Shown piece after piece: positions 1 through 5,254 of a DNA stretch of 8,604 nucleotides. Below the pieces are notes generated by a model. That model was not told the origin of the DNA and searched no databases. It saw only the letters and a list, made by a program, of their open reading frames with translations. Numbering within the stretch: the first letter of the stretch is position 1; each line of letters begins with the position of its first letter. The DNA comes from an uncultured Acidimicrobiales bacterium (GTDB lineage Bacteria; Actinomycetota; Acidimicrobiia; Acidimicrobiales; Iamiaceae): contig CALANQ010000389.1 in the NCBI GenBank assembly GCA_937926025.1, positions 1-8,604 on the forward strand, in the 5' to 3' direction. A program made the translations under genes and the position numbers.

Positions 1-2
1 TC

Positions 3-464
3 AACAAGGGCGACATCACCGACGAGGACCTGAACCGCCGGGTGCGGACGTTCCGGAAGAAGCAGAACGCCCGCACCCGCGAGGAGTTCATGAACCTGAT
101 GACCTCGGACCACGGGCACCTGGTCATCGAGGCCGGCTCGGGCTCCCGCGACGCGAAGGACGAGCACGGCTACGTCGTGATGGAGCCGTTCGCCCGCGGC
201 ACGCGGGAGGACCTGTTCCTCGCGGTGCAGGCGGGCGCGTCGATCTACCCCGTCTTCGGGGACTACGGGAACACCGAGGAGCCGTCGGTGGTGGAGATCG
301 GCCAGGAGATCACGTCCCTGTCGAGCCCGAACCACGCCCACTCGATCGGCGAGATCATCGCCAGCATGGGCAACCGCGCTCGGGGCGCCGCCGCCAACGA
401 GCATCCCGACGTCGCCCGGTTCCGCACGCCGATCCGCTACGGCAACTACGACACGAAGGACTGA
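3..464 (+). CDS. C-terminal part of a probable PlsC/PlsB-like acyltransferase (5' end outside window)
   Basis: The reading frame is open from the first codon of the window (AAC at 3), so the start lies upstream and 153 residues are visible. The GTG at 42 is internal to this frame and is probably not the start. The stretch HLVIEAGSGSRDAKDE, then EPFARGTREDLFLAVQAGA, then IYPVFGDYG resembles the middle of glycerolipid acyltransferases: an E-G-x-R-S type phosphate-binding motif, a 'k-x-G-x-x-x-L-A-x-x-A' helix, then 'P-I-x-P-V'. After it come a 'VVEIGQEI' strand and a charged helix, as in the C-terminal part of PlsC proteins. If correct, it would transfer an acyl group to a (lyso)glycerolipid at the membrane. 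The catalytic HX4D motif would be upstream and cannot be checked, and the phosphate-binding motif is not canonical. An unrelated protein is possible. The next gene, a GDPD, also acts on glycerolipid-type substrates. Confidence 0.5.
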   Translation, partial: NKGDITDEDLNRRVRTFRKKQNARTREEFMNLMTSDHGHLVIEAGSGSRDAKDEHGYVVMEPFARGTREDLFLAVQAGASIYPVFGDYGNTEEPSVVEIGQEITSLSSPNHAHSIGEIIASMGNRARGAAANEHPDVARFRTPIRYGNYDTKD

Positions 465-467
465 AGC

Positions 468-480
468 CGGGCGCGGCCCG
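468..480 (+). terminator. Short stem-loop after the partial first gene
   Basis: CGGGC (468-472), a 3-nt loop and GCCCG (476-480) begin 3 nt after the stop at 464. The stem is only 5 bp and has no T-run, so it is at best a weak terminator. It lies just upstream of the GDPD gene. Confidence 0.25.
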
Positions 481-491
481 TCCCCACGCGG

Positions 492-503
492 CAGGCTGGC
501 CCG
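492..503 (+). promoter_or_regulatory. Candidate leaderless -10 element for the GDPD gene
   Basis: CAGGCT at 492-497 matches the xAxxxT pattern of an actinobacterial -10 box and ends exactly 6 nt before the ATG at 504. No AGGAGG-like sequence precedes that ATG. This spacing would start transcription at or next to the start codon (leaderless mRNA). No convincing -35 is seen 17 nt upstream. Confidence 0.4.
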
Positions 504-1505
504 ATGGGTGCGGCACGGGGCTCGGTCAGCAGGGCGACGGTCGTGCTGGCCCTGGTGCTGGCAGCCGGGTGGCTGGCCGGATGCGGCGGCAGCGGCGACG
601 ACGACCGAGGTTCGTCCCCGGTGCGGTCCACCACGACGGAGCCCACGGTCCCGGCCCGTGACTTCTCCCGAGCCGGGGTGGCGGTCATCGCCCACCGGGG
701 AGCATCGGCGTACGCTCCCGAGCACACCACCGCGGCGTACACGCTGGCGGTGGAGCAGGGTGCGGACTACCTGGAGCAGGACGTGCAGCTCACCGCGGAC
801 GGGGAGCTGGTGGTCCTGCACGACCCGGTCCTGGATCGCACCGCGCGCGGTCCGGCGGCCAGCTGCACGGGGCCGGTGTCCGAGAAGACGGTGGCGGACC
901 TGACGTCCTGCGACATGGGCAGCTGGTTCAACGAGGCCCACCCCGACCTCGCCGAGGCGACCTTCTCGTCGCAGCGGCTGCTGCGGCTGGCCGATGTGCT
1001 CGACGACTACGGCGACGAGGTCCGCTACTACATCGAGATCAAAGCCCCGGATGAGCAGCCGGGCATGGTGGACGCCCTCCTCGAGGTGCTCGCCGAGCAC
1101 GGGCCCGAGGCCGACGATCCGGTGCTCCCTCCCGTGGTGGTCCAGTCGTTCAGCGCCGAGGCCCTCCGCCAGATCCACGAGCGCCGGCCGGAGCTGCCGC
1201 TCGTCCAGCTGATCCCGGCGGTCGGCACCGCACCGGATGGCGCCGCGCTCGACGGGATCGCCGAGTACGCGGTGGCCATCGGCCCGGCGAAGGAGCTGGT
1301 CACCCGTGAGCTGGTGGAGGCCGCGGCCGAGCGGTGCCTCGACGTCCACCCGTACACGGTGGAGGACAGCTCGGAGATGGCCGGCCTGCTGGACCTCCGG
1401 GTCGGCGGCCTCTTCACCAACTCGCCCGATGTGCTGCGCCGGTTGCTGCCCGAGCAGCCGCTGGACACCGGGCTCTGCCCCGCCCGAGCCACCGCCGGAT
1501 CATGA
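504..1505 (+). CDS. Lipoprotein glycerophosphodiester phosphodiesterase (GDPD/GlpQ family)
   Basis: The protein has 333 residues. It should hydrolyse glycerophosphodiesters to glycerol 3-phosphate and an alcohol, outside the cytoplasmic membrane. The N-terminus is a lipoprotein signal: basic start, hydrophobic stretch about 11-24, and lipobox LAGC with Cys27 as the lipidation site. A Gly/Ser/Thr/Pro linker runs to about residue 57. The GDPD domain starts at AVIAHRGASAYAPEHT: His64-Arg65 and His106 are the expected catalytic residues, and Glu91 and Asp93 (LEQDVQ) the metal ligands. YYIEIKAP (175-182) and VVQSFS (212-217) are further family motifs, and GGLFTNSPDVL (301-311) is the usual C-terminal 'G-x-x-T-D-x-P' with Asn for Asp. 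The Cys121-Cys136 insertion and the Cys278/Cys325 pair could form disulphides, fitting an exported enzyme. The stop overlaps the next start (ATGA), so the MOSC gene is probably co-transcribed. Confidence 0.93.
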   Translation: MGAARGSVSRATVVLALVLAAGWLAGCGGSGDDDRGSSPVRSTTTEPTVPARDFSRAGVAVIAHRGASAYAPEHTTAAYTLAVEQGADYLEQDVQLTADGELVVLHDPVLDRTARGPAASCTGPVSEKTVADLTSCDMGSWFNEAHPDLAEATFSSQRLLRLADVLDDYGDEVRYYIEIKAPDEQPGMVDALLEVLAEHGPEADDPVLPPVVVQSFSAEALRQIHERRPELPLVQLIPAVGTAPDGAALDGIAEYAVAIGPAKELVTRELVEAAAERCLDVHPYTVEDSSEMAGLLDLRVGGLFTNSPDVLRRLLPEQPLDTGLCPARATAGS

Positions 1506-2017
1506 CCGCCGACCCGCACCCCGACCCGCACCCCGACCCGGTGGTGACCGCCATCCACGTGGCGCCGGCCACCCGGCTGCCCATGCGGTCGGTCGACGCG
1601 GTGGAGGCCGAGGCGGGGAAGGGTCTGGTGGGCGATCGGTACCACGGCACCCGGCACCGTCACGTCACGGTCCAGTCCGCCGCCGACCTGGCCGTGGCGG
1701 CCCAGGAGCTGGGGGCGCCGATCGATGCCGAGGCCACCCGCCGCAACATCACCATCTCCCACGGAACGATCCCCACCCGGCCCGGCGAGCGGATGGCCAT
1801 CGGGGACGTGGAGCTGGAGGTCGTGCGGATCGCCGCGCCGTGCAAGCTGCTCGACGACGGCATCGGCGACGGCGCCCGCCACGCCCTGCGCCGCCGGGCC
1901 GGGACCGTGTTCCGGGTGCTCACGGCGGGCCGCATCGCCGTCGGAGACCCGGTCCCTCCCGCCGGTGCCGCGACGGAGCGGGAACGCGCCGGGCGCGATC
2001 CTGGCCACTCCGGGTAG
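1502..2017 (+). CDS. MOSC-domain protein (YiiM/mARC-type molybdenum cofactor sulfurase C-terminal domain)
   Basis: The protein has 171 residues and consists of a stand-alone MOSC domain. The start at 1502 overlaps the GDPD stop as ATGA, which suggests translational coupling. The in-frame start at 1334 would run 168 nt into the GDPD gene and was rejected. Family features in order: GKGLVGDRYHG (40-49), RHVTVQSAADL (53-63), ATRRNITIS (78-86, the 'RRNI' motif), GDVELEVVRIAAPCKLLDD (101-119) with the conserved Cys114, RRRAGTVFRVLTAGRI (130-144) and VGDPV (147-151). MOSC proteins bind a molybdenum or other sulfur-carrying cofactor through this Cys, and small ones often act as reductases or in sulfur transfer. 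The substrate cannot be read from the sequence. The N-terminus carries a short DPHP repeat encoded by a 12-bp tandem repeat. The TAG stop is also the first half of the next gene's likely -10 box. Confidence 0.88.
   Translation: MTADPHPDPHPDPVVTAIHVAPATRLPMRSVDAVEAEAGKGLVGDRYHGTRHRHVTVQSAADLAVAAQELGAPIDAEATRRNITISHGTIPTRPGERMAIGDVELEVVRIAAPCKLLDDGIGDGARHALRRRAGTVFRVLTAGRIAVGDPVPPAGAATERERAGRDPGHSG
1511..1540 (+). repeat. 12-bp tandem repeat, 2.5 copies, inside the MOSC gene
   Basis: The unit GACCCGCACCCC occurs at 1511-1522 and 1523-1534 and is followed by a half copy GACCCG at 1535-1540. It encodes DPHP-DPHP-DP near the N-terminus, ahead of the conserved domain. The unit is a multiple of three, so copy-number slippage would not break the frame. 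Confidence 0.9.
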
Positions 2018-2046
2018 CGTGGCGGCCACAGCGGGACCCAGGAGGT
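2015..2046 (+). promoter_or_regulatory. -10 box and Shine-Dalgarno for the DUF2510 gene
   Basis: TAGCGT at 2015-2020 fits the TAnnnT -10 consensus; its TAG is also the stop of the upstream MOSC gene. A perfect AGGAGGT at 2040-2046 lies 4 nt before the ATG at 2051 and fixes that start. A transcript starting about 2027 would have a short leader of roughly 24 nt. No clear -35 is seen. Confidence 0.5.
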
Positions 2047-2050
2047 CCCC

Positions 2051-3067
2051 ATGGCGGTTCGAGGTGCAGTGCGTCTGGCGGGGGCGGCGGCCGTCGCCCT
2101 GCTGATCGGGTTCACCGGCCCGGGGGCCAGCGCCCAGGAGGAGCCGGCGCCTGCCGAGCCCACCGCCCCGGCCAAGCCGTCGATCCGCGACGCCCTCACC
2201 GGCGCGTCCGATGACGTCACCGGTTCCGCCAGGGGCGGCTTCGACGGTGGGAACACCCTCGACGTGACCCTGACCCTGGAGAACCACACCGCCGAGCCCA
2301 TCGAGCTGACCGTCCCGCGGGGTGCGCTGTTCGAGACCGAGGACGAGTCCGAGCAGACCGCCGTCACCGTCGGTCCGCAGCTGGAGAAGGCGTCCACCGT
2401 GGCGGCCGGCGTCGACCCGACCATCACGCTCCAGCCCGGCACCCAGACGGTGGCGCTCACCGGCTTCTGCGCCCAGCGCCTGGACTCCGGCCCGGACACC
2501 ATCGTCCCCATGACCTGGGCGGGGGTGGCCGACCAGCCGCTCACCACCGTCCTGACCAACATCGCCGCCACCGAACCCGACCCCGAGACCGCTCAGCACG
2601 CCGTGTGGTGGGTCACCGACGTGCCCGTCCTTCCCGTGCCCGAGGAGGTGGCGCCGCTGCTCGACGGGGTCGACACCGAGGCGTTCGGCGCCAACCCCAA
2701 GCGGGTCGTGCACGACGAGCGCTACACCCCCGCGTGGGGTCGGGATCAGGCGCTGGACCCGAGCGATCCGTTCGGTGACCCCGCGCTCGACTTCCAGGAC
2801 CCGCTGGCCGACGACGGCGCCTTCGCCCCCGACGGCGGTGACGGCGGCGGGCCGGGCATGGGCCTGATCCTGCTCGGCGCCGTGGTCGCCAGCCTCGTGG
2901 TCACCGTGCTGGTGGCCCGCAGCGGCCGCCGGGCCACCCCGGCCGTCGCCCGCCCCGGTGCCGCCGGCGGTGCCACCCCGGCCGGCTGGCACCCGGACCC
3001 GCAGAACCCGCAGCAGCTGCGGTACTGGGACGGGCGGGCTTGGACAAACGACACCCGTCCCTTCTGA
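2051..3067 (+). CDS. Secreted single-pass membrane protein with C-terminal DUF2510 domain
   Basis: The protein has 338 residues; its start is set by AGGAGGT 4 nt upstream. Residues 1-28 form a Sec signal peptide (hydrophobic core, cleavage after GASA). A Pro/Ala/Glu-rich linker runs to about 43. Residues 60-195 form a beta-rich exported domain: a 'LTVPRGALFE' strand (86-95), a lone Cys140 in TGFC, and QHAVWWVTDVPVLP (182-195). I know this 'VP-x-G-x-x-F ... QxAxWxxTD' pattern from other secreted bacterial proteins but cannot name a function. An acidic, Gly-rich stretch precedes a membrane helix at about 268-289 and a basic stop-transfer SGRR. The C-terminal tail is a DUF2510 domain: AGWHPDPQNPQQLRYWDG then RAWTNDTRPF (311-338), with its hallmark P-D-P and Y-W-D-G-x-x-W. 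DUF2510 is a short cytoplasmic-side module common in actinobacterial membrane proteins; its role is unknown. The order predicts an exported domain tethered to an intracellular tail. Confidence 0.82.
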   Translation: MAVRGAVRLAGAAAVALLIGFTGPGASAQEEPAPAEPTAPAKPSIRDALTGASDDVTGSARGGFDGGNTLDVTLTLENHTAEPIELTVPRGALFETEDESEQTAVTVGPQLEKASTVAAGVDPTITLQPGTQTVALTGFCAQRLDSGPDTIVPMTWAGVADQPLTTVLTNIAATEPDPETAQHAVWWVTDVPVLPVPEEVAPLLDGVDTEAFGANPKRVVHDERYTPAWGRDQALDPSDPFGDPALDFQDPLADDGAFAPDGGDGGGPGMGLILLGAVVASLVVTVLVARSGRRATPAVARPGAAGGATPAGWHPDPQNPQQLRYWDGRAWTNDTRPF

Positions 3068-3073
3068 ACGCGC

Positions 3074-3103
3074 CGTGGCGCCCGGCCGGAGCCGGGCGCC
3101 ACG
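3074..3103. terminator. Bidirectional hairpin terminator between convergent genes
   Basis: A perfect 13-bp stem (3074-3086 with 3091-3103) and a CGGA loop lie 6 nt after the DUF2510 gene stop and 32 nt before the end of the convergent DUF4214 gene. There is no T-run on either strand, as is usual for high-GC actinobacterial terminators. Being palindromic, it can serve both genes. Confidence 0.8.
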
Positions 3104-3135
3104 CTCCCCCCAGGGGGTGTCTGCGGTGAGCGGGG

Positions 3136-4221
3136 TCAGCCGCCCTGGTAGGCGACCCGCAGCATGATCCAGGTGGCGTACTCGCCGGCGTTGCCGCCCG
3201 CCTGGAGGTGCGGGCCCCACTTGTTCAGGTCGGGGGTGGCGATGGCGGCGCCCATCATGTCGTCGTAGACGTCGATGGCGGTGACGGTGCCCTGGGACTT
3301 CACCCGGAACTCGTTGGACTCGGAGAACTGGGTCATCACCCGGCCCCGGTTGGCCTGCTTCGTGTCGAGCTTCTTGGTCCAGTACGCCAGGCCGGCCGCG
3401 TCGGGCTCGCGCTGGAGGACGTTGGCGTAGACCAGCACGACGAAGTCGTGGTTGCTGAGGGACCCGTACTTGGTCTTGAACTCCGACGACGAGGCGAAGT
3501 TGTTGGCGACGTCGTCGAGCTTCTTGCCGCCCGCCCGGCGCTTCAGCCAGTAGTCGAGGCCGTTGTGGTCCGGGGTGCGCTGGAAGAAGGCCTGGTACAG
3601 GCGGATGACCGGCTGGCGCAGGGCGATGCGGTCGGGATCGTTGACCAGCTGGTCGATGAGGTCGTCAGGGCCCTCGGTGCCGTTCTTCAGGTTCAGCACG
3701 TGGGTGTTGAGCTCGCCGAAGCCGGGCTGGCGGCCGAGCAGGTCCTGGTACTGGCGCTTCACGAACGCGGCCGGCGTCGGGAACTTGTGCAGCGGATCGA
3801 GGTTCGGGTTGAGCTGGACCGCGACAGACAGGGACCAGTTGCCGGTGCCCTCGCCGTTGGATGCCCGGACCCGGTAGTGGTACTCGATGCCCTCCTGGAG
3901 GGTGTGGTCCTCGATGGCCCGGGTGGTCTGCTGCGACCAGATCTTCTGCGGGCCGACCTTGCCCTCGTCGTAGCGCTCGACCTTGTAGGTGAAGGGTCCG
4001 TCGGCGGTGTTGGCCGGCGGCGTCCAGAAGATGCGGCCGAAGGTGTCGTACCCGGCCGCGGCGAAGATCTGGACCGGGCCGGGGGTCGCAGCCGAGGCCG
4101 GGCTGGCGGTCAGACCCAGCGCCGCGGCCACGGTCAGCAGCACCAGCAGGGCGGCGACCGCCCGGTGGCGGATCGGGTGGGACGGGGCGTTGGCGGTGGG
4201 GGTGGTGGGGGTGGTGGTCAC
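3136..4221 (-). CDS. Secreted fibronectin III + DUF4214-repeat protein
   Basis: The protein has 361 residues from the GTG at 4221. That start is preceded by AGGAG (4235-4231) with 9-nt spacing, and it directly precedes a Thr/Pro-rich leader and a signal peptide (hydrophobic about 20-38, cleavage near SPASA|A at 44). A longer frame from 4296 adds 25 residues without export character and would hide the Shine-Dalgarno, so it was rejected. Residues 46-136 look like one Fn3 domain (FWTPPANTADGPFTYKVERY, then EYHYRVRASNGEG). The rest is DUF4214-type: units with the pattern 'Y-x-x-x-L-x-R-x-P-D-x-x-G-L-x-Y-W ... F-x-x-S-x-E-F' near 152-200, 207-248 and 262-305, and a degenerate fourth near 317-358. 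DUF4214 is found in secreted or surface proteins, often multi-copy in Acidimicrobiia, and its function is not established. A structural or adhesive role outside the cell is an inference. It appears to be monocistronic. Confidence 0.88.
   Translation of the reverse strand: MTTTPTTPTANAPSHPIRHRAVAALLVLLTVAAALGLTASPASAATPGPVQIFAAAGYDTFGRIFWTPPANTADGPFTYKVERYDEGKVGPQKIWSQQTTRAIEDHTLQEGIEYHYRVRASNGEGTGNWSLSVAVQLNPNLDPLHKFPTPAAFVKRQYQDLLGRQPGFGELNTHVLNLKNGTEGPDDLIDQLVNDPDRIALRQPVIRLYQAFFQRTPDHNGLDYWLKRRAGGKKLDDVANNFASSSEFKTKYGSLSNHDFVVLVYANVLQREPDAAGLAYWTKKLDTKQANRGRVMTQFSESNEFRVKSQGTVTAIDVYDDMMGAAIATPDLNKWGPHLQAGGNAGEYATWIMLRVAYQGG
4195..4218 (-). repeat. 9-bp repeat at the N-terminus of the DUF4214 gene, G-rich on the + strand
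   Basis: Immediately after the GTG start, ACC ACC and ACC ACC CCC blocks repeat and encode Thr-Thr-Pro units. On the + (template) strand this gives two GGGGG runs separated by TGGT, flanked by GGTGG. This is a short low-complexity, G-rich tract over the start of the gene. Confidence 0.7.
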
Positions 4222-4247
4222 GGGAGCGGTCTCCTGGTCTCTGCGGC

Positions 4248-4260
4248 CGGCACGGTGCCG
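4248..4260. promoter_or_regulatory. Palindrome CGGCAC-N-GTGCCG in the leader of the DUF4214 gene
   Basis: A perfect 6-bp inverted repeat around one base lies about 27 nt upstream of the GTG start and 12 nt upstream of its Shine-Dalgarno (minus strand). It could be an operator or a small leader hairpin. In GC-rich DNA it could also be chance. Confidence 0.3.
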
Positions 4261-4304
4261 CCCGTCAGCAGGGGAGAGCGCGCCACCGACCCGCACCGCA
4301 CACT

Positions 4305-4325
4305 TTTCCGAAGGGCATTCGGAAA
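4305..4325. promoter_or_regulatory. Inverted repeat TTTCCGAA-N5-TTCGGAAA, candidate operator
   Basis: Two perfect 8-bp arms (4305-4312 and 4318-4325) surround a GGGCA spacer, giving a 21-bp dyad with the dimensions of a dimeric repressor site. It lies about 84 nt upstream of the DUF4214 gene start, in the most A/T-rich intergenic patch of the window, where that gene's promoter should be. No clear -10/-35 pair could be assigned on either strand. Confidence 0.45.
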
Positions 4326-4356
4326 TCGGACCTTTGTCCTGTCTCGACGTCCTGGC

Positions 4357-4369
4357 TAGCGCTCCGCTA
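4357..4369. promoter_or_regulatory. Short inverted repeat TAGCG-N3-CGCTA
   Basis: Two perfect 5-bp arms with a CTC spacer, 31 nt beyond the larger dyad at 4305-4325 and further upstream of the DUF4214 gene. It also abuts the TAG that opens the remnant frame on the + strand. It may be a regulator site, but the arms are short. Confidence 0.25.
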
Positions 4370-4635
4370 ACGCCCGGTCTCTACCGTGCCGCTCGGTGTG
4401 GGGCGAGCTGACGGTGCCGGTCACCCCGGCCTCCCCGCCGAGCACCCCGACCTCGTCCACGCCCAGCACGTGGTCTGCGTCGGACACCGATCGCGGCGAT
4501 CCCGGCGGGGGCAGCGGGACCGGAACGGCCGAGGCCGCTTCGGGCTCGCTGCCCCGAACCGGATCGGACGTGGTCGACCCGCGTGGTCCGGCTGAGGCGC
4601 AGCCGTTCGCGCTGCGTTCGCGGGAGGCGGCGTAG
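4360..4635 (+). pseudogene. Possible 3' remnant of an LPXTG wall-anchored protein gene
   Basis: A + strand frame is open from just after a TAG at 4357-4359 to the TAG at 4633-4635 (a GTG at 4396 would give 79 residues). Its product is a Pro/Ser/Thr-rich and Gly-rich stretch leading to SLPRTGSDVV (the LPRTG codons are 4549-4563) and ends ALRSREAA. This is the usual order of the end of a sortase-anchored actinobacterial protein (spacer, LPXTG, basic tail), but the roughly 20-residue hydrophobic segment between LPXTG and the tail is missing, and no folded domain precedes it. G or C occupies about 85% of third codon positions. A strong hairpin follows 34 nt after the stop. No Shine-Dalgarno precedes the GTG. 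I read it as a deleted and decayed gene end; a chance frame in GC-rich DNA is the main alternative. Confidence 0.35.
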
Positions 4636-4669
4636 CAAGAGGAGACCCGGAGGGAGCGGGTGGACCGAG

Positions 4670-4706
4670 CCGGTGCGGTCGGCGGGCGGGTCGCCGACCG
4701 CACCGG
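4670..4706 (+). terminator. Strong 15-bp hairpin downstream of the LPRTG remnant
   Basis: Perfect 15-bp arms (4670-4684 and 4692-4706) surround a 7-nt loop, the longest perfect stem I found in the window. It starts 34 nt after the stop of the remnant frame and is followed by a C-run, not T. It is most simply a terminator of a + strand transcript. It lies too far from the DUF4214 gene start to act on that gene's end. Confidence 0.6.
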
Positions 4707-4721
4707 GGTCCCCCCGGCATG

Positions 4722-4747
4722 GGCACCGAGCCGGATCGGCGGGTGCC
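4722..4747 (+). other. Second hairpin, 15 nt after the first
   Basis: GGCACC (4722-4727) pairs with GGTGCC (4742-4747), and inside it GCCG (4730-4733) pairs with CGGC (4737-4740) around GAT, with a small GA/G bulge. It may extend the terminator or belong to an untranslated or structured RNA upstream of the NTF2-like gene. The function is unknown. Confidence 0.4.
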
Positions 4748-4784
4748 TGCGGGACGGCGGTCTGTACCCGTTCCGGGCCGGCTC

Positions 4785-4821
4785 CATCCGTCGAGCGGAT
4801 GCGGGCGGCCGTGGGTAACGT
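4785..4821 (+). promoter_or_regulatory. Leaderless promoter of the NTF2-like gene with a dyad over the -35 region
   Basis: TAACGT at 4816-4821 is a good TAnnnT -10 box ending exactly 6 nt before the ATG at 4828, so transcription would begin about at the start codon; no Shine-Dalgarno is present. The expected -35 (4793-4798) has no consensus but lies within an inverted repeat CATCCG-N5-CGGATG (4785-4801). A bound regulator there would block or recruit polymerase. Confidence 0.5.
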
Positions 4822-4827
4822 CCGGCC

Positions 4828-5241
4828 ATGTCGGAGAACCTGCGGATCCTGGGCGAGTACTCGGCGGCGATGTTCGCCGGCGACACCGAAGCGGTGTACG
4901 GGTTCTGGAGCCCGGACTTCCACACGCACGTCACCGAGCGGGTCGCCCCCGAGCGCGTCGGCGACGACGTCCGCGGCGACGAGCAGATCTGGTGGCAGCA
5001 GGTCATGGCCGCCATCCCCGACATGGCGTTCACGGTGGATCTGCTCATCGAGAAGGACGACCTGATCGTCTCCAACTGGTCCGTGCGGGGCACCTTCGAC
5101 GGCGAGCCCTTCTTCGACCTGCCACCCACGGGAGAGCCGGTGCACATCAACGGCACCGCCATCTTGCGGATGCGCGACGGCAAGATCGTGGAGCACTGGG
5201 GCGGACCGCACTGCCAGAAGGGCCTCGGCCTCATCGCCTGA
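4828..5241 (+). CDS. SnoaL/NTF2-like 'ester cyclase' family protein
   Basis: The protein has 137 residues and forms one NTF2-like (SnoaL-type) domain of the usual length. The N-terminal helix holds the 'F-A-G-D-x-E-A-V' start (16-23). Then come the pocket region FHTHVTERVAPERVGDD (31-47), AAIPDMAFTVDLLIEKDDLIV (61-81) and VSNWSVRGTFDGEPFFDLPP (81-100), ending in GTAILRMRDGKIVEHWG (109-125). The 'P-P-T-G-x-x-V ... G-x-x-I-x-R-x-x-D-G-K-I-V-E-H-W' pattern is typical of proteins annotated as ester cyclases or SnoaL-like. Most of these have no known substrate; the SnoaL name comes from polyketide cyclases, and nothing nearby suggests polyketide synthesis. The likely role is binding or conversion of a small hydrophobic molecule in the cytoplasm. 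The start is supported by the -10 box 6 nt upstream. The DNA ligase gene begins 13 nt after the stop, so the two are probably co-transcribed. Confidence 0.85.
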   Translation: MSENLRILGEYSAAMFAGDTEAVYGFWSPDFHTHVTERVAPERVGDDVRGDEQIWWQQVMAAIPDMAFTVDLLIEKDDLIVSNWSVRGTFDGEPFFDLPPTGEPVHINGTAILRMRDGKIVEHWGGPHCQKGLGLIA

Positions 5242-5254
5242 CCGAGCACCGCTG

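Noticed and set aside
1334..1501. N-terminal extension of the MOSC protein from 1334
   Set aside because: It would overlap the GDPD coding region for 168 nt. The ATGA-coupled start at 1502 is the normal arrangement, and the extension is Arg/Pro-rich noise.
1028..3220. A 730-residue open frame on the minus strand
   Set aside because: It lies opposite three well-supported + strand genes (GDPD, MOSC, DUF2510), has a low-complexity Arg/Gly/Val-rich product and no recognisable domain. It is an antisense artefact of GC-rich coding DNA.
4222..4296. 25-residue N-terminal extension of the DUF4214 protein
   Set aside because: It would bury the AGGAG at 4235-4231 and put a charged stretch before the signal peptide.
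4222..4300. Riboswitch in the leader of the secreted DUF4214 gene
   Set aside because: Cyclic-dinucleotide riboswitches control wall-associated genes in actinobacteria, but I could not recognise any conserved core here, only a small palindrome.
3208..4359. A 383-residue + strand frame opposite the DUF4214 gene
   Set aside because: It is a shadow of the minus-strand gene; the product is Gly/Val/Arg/Glu-rich with no domain and no start signal.
4357..4369. Possible + strand promoter TTGTCC (4334) - 17 nt - TAGCGC (4357)
   Set aside because: The -10 part matches poorly at the last position, and no intact gene follows, so it was not listed as a promoter.
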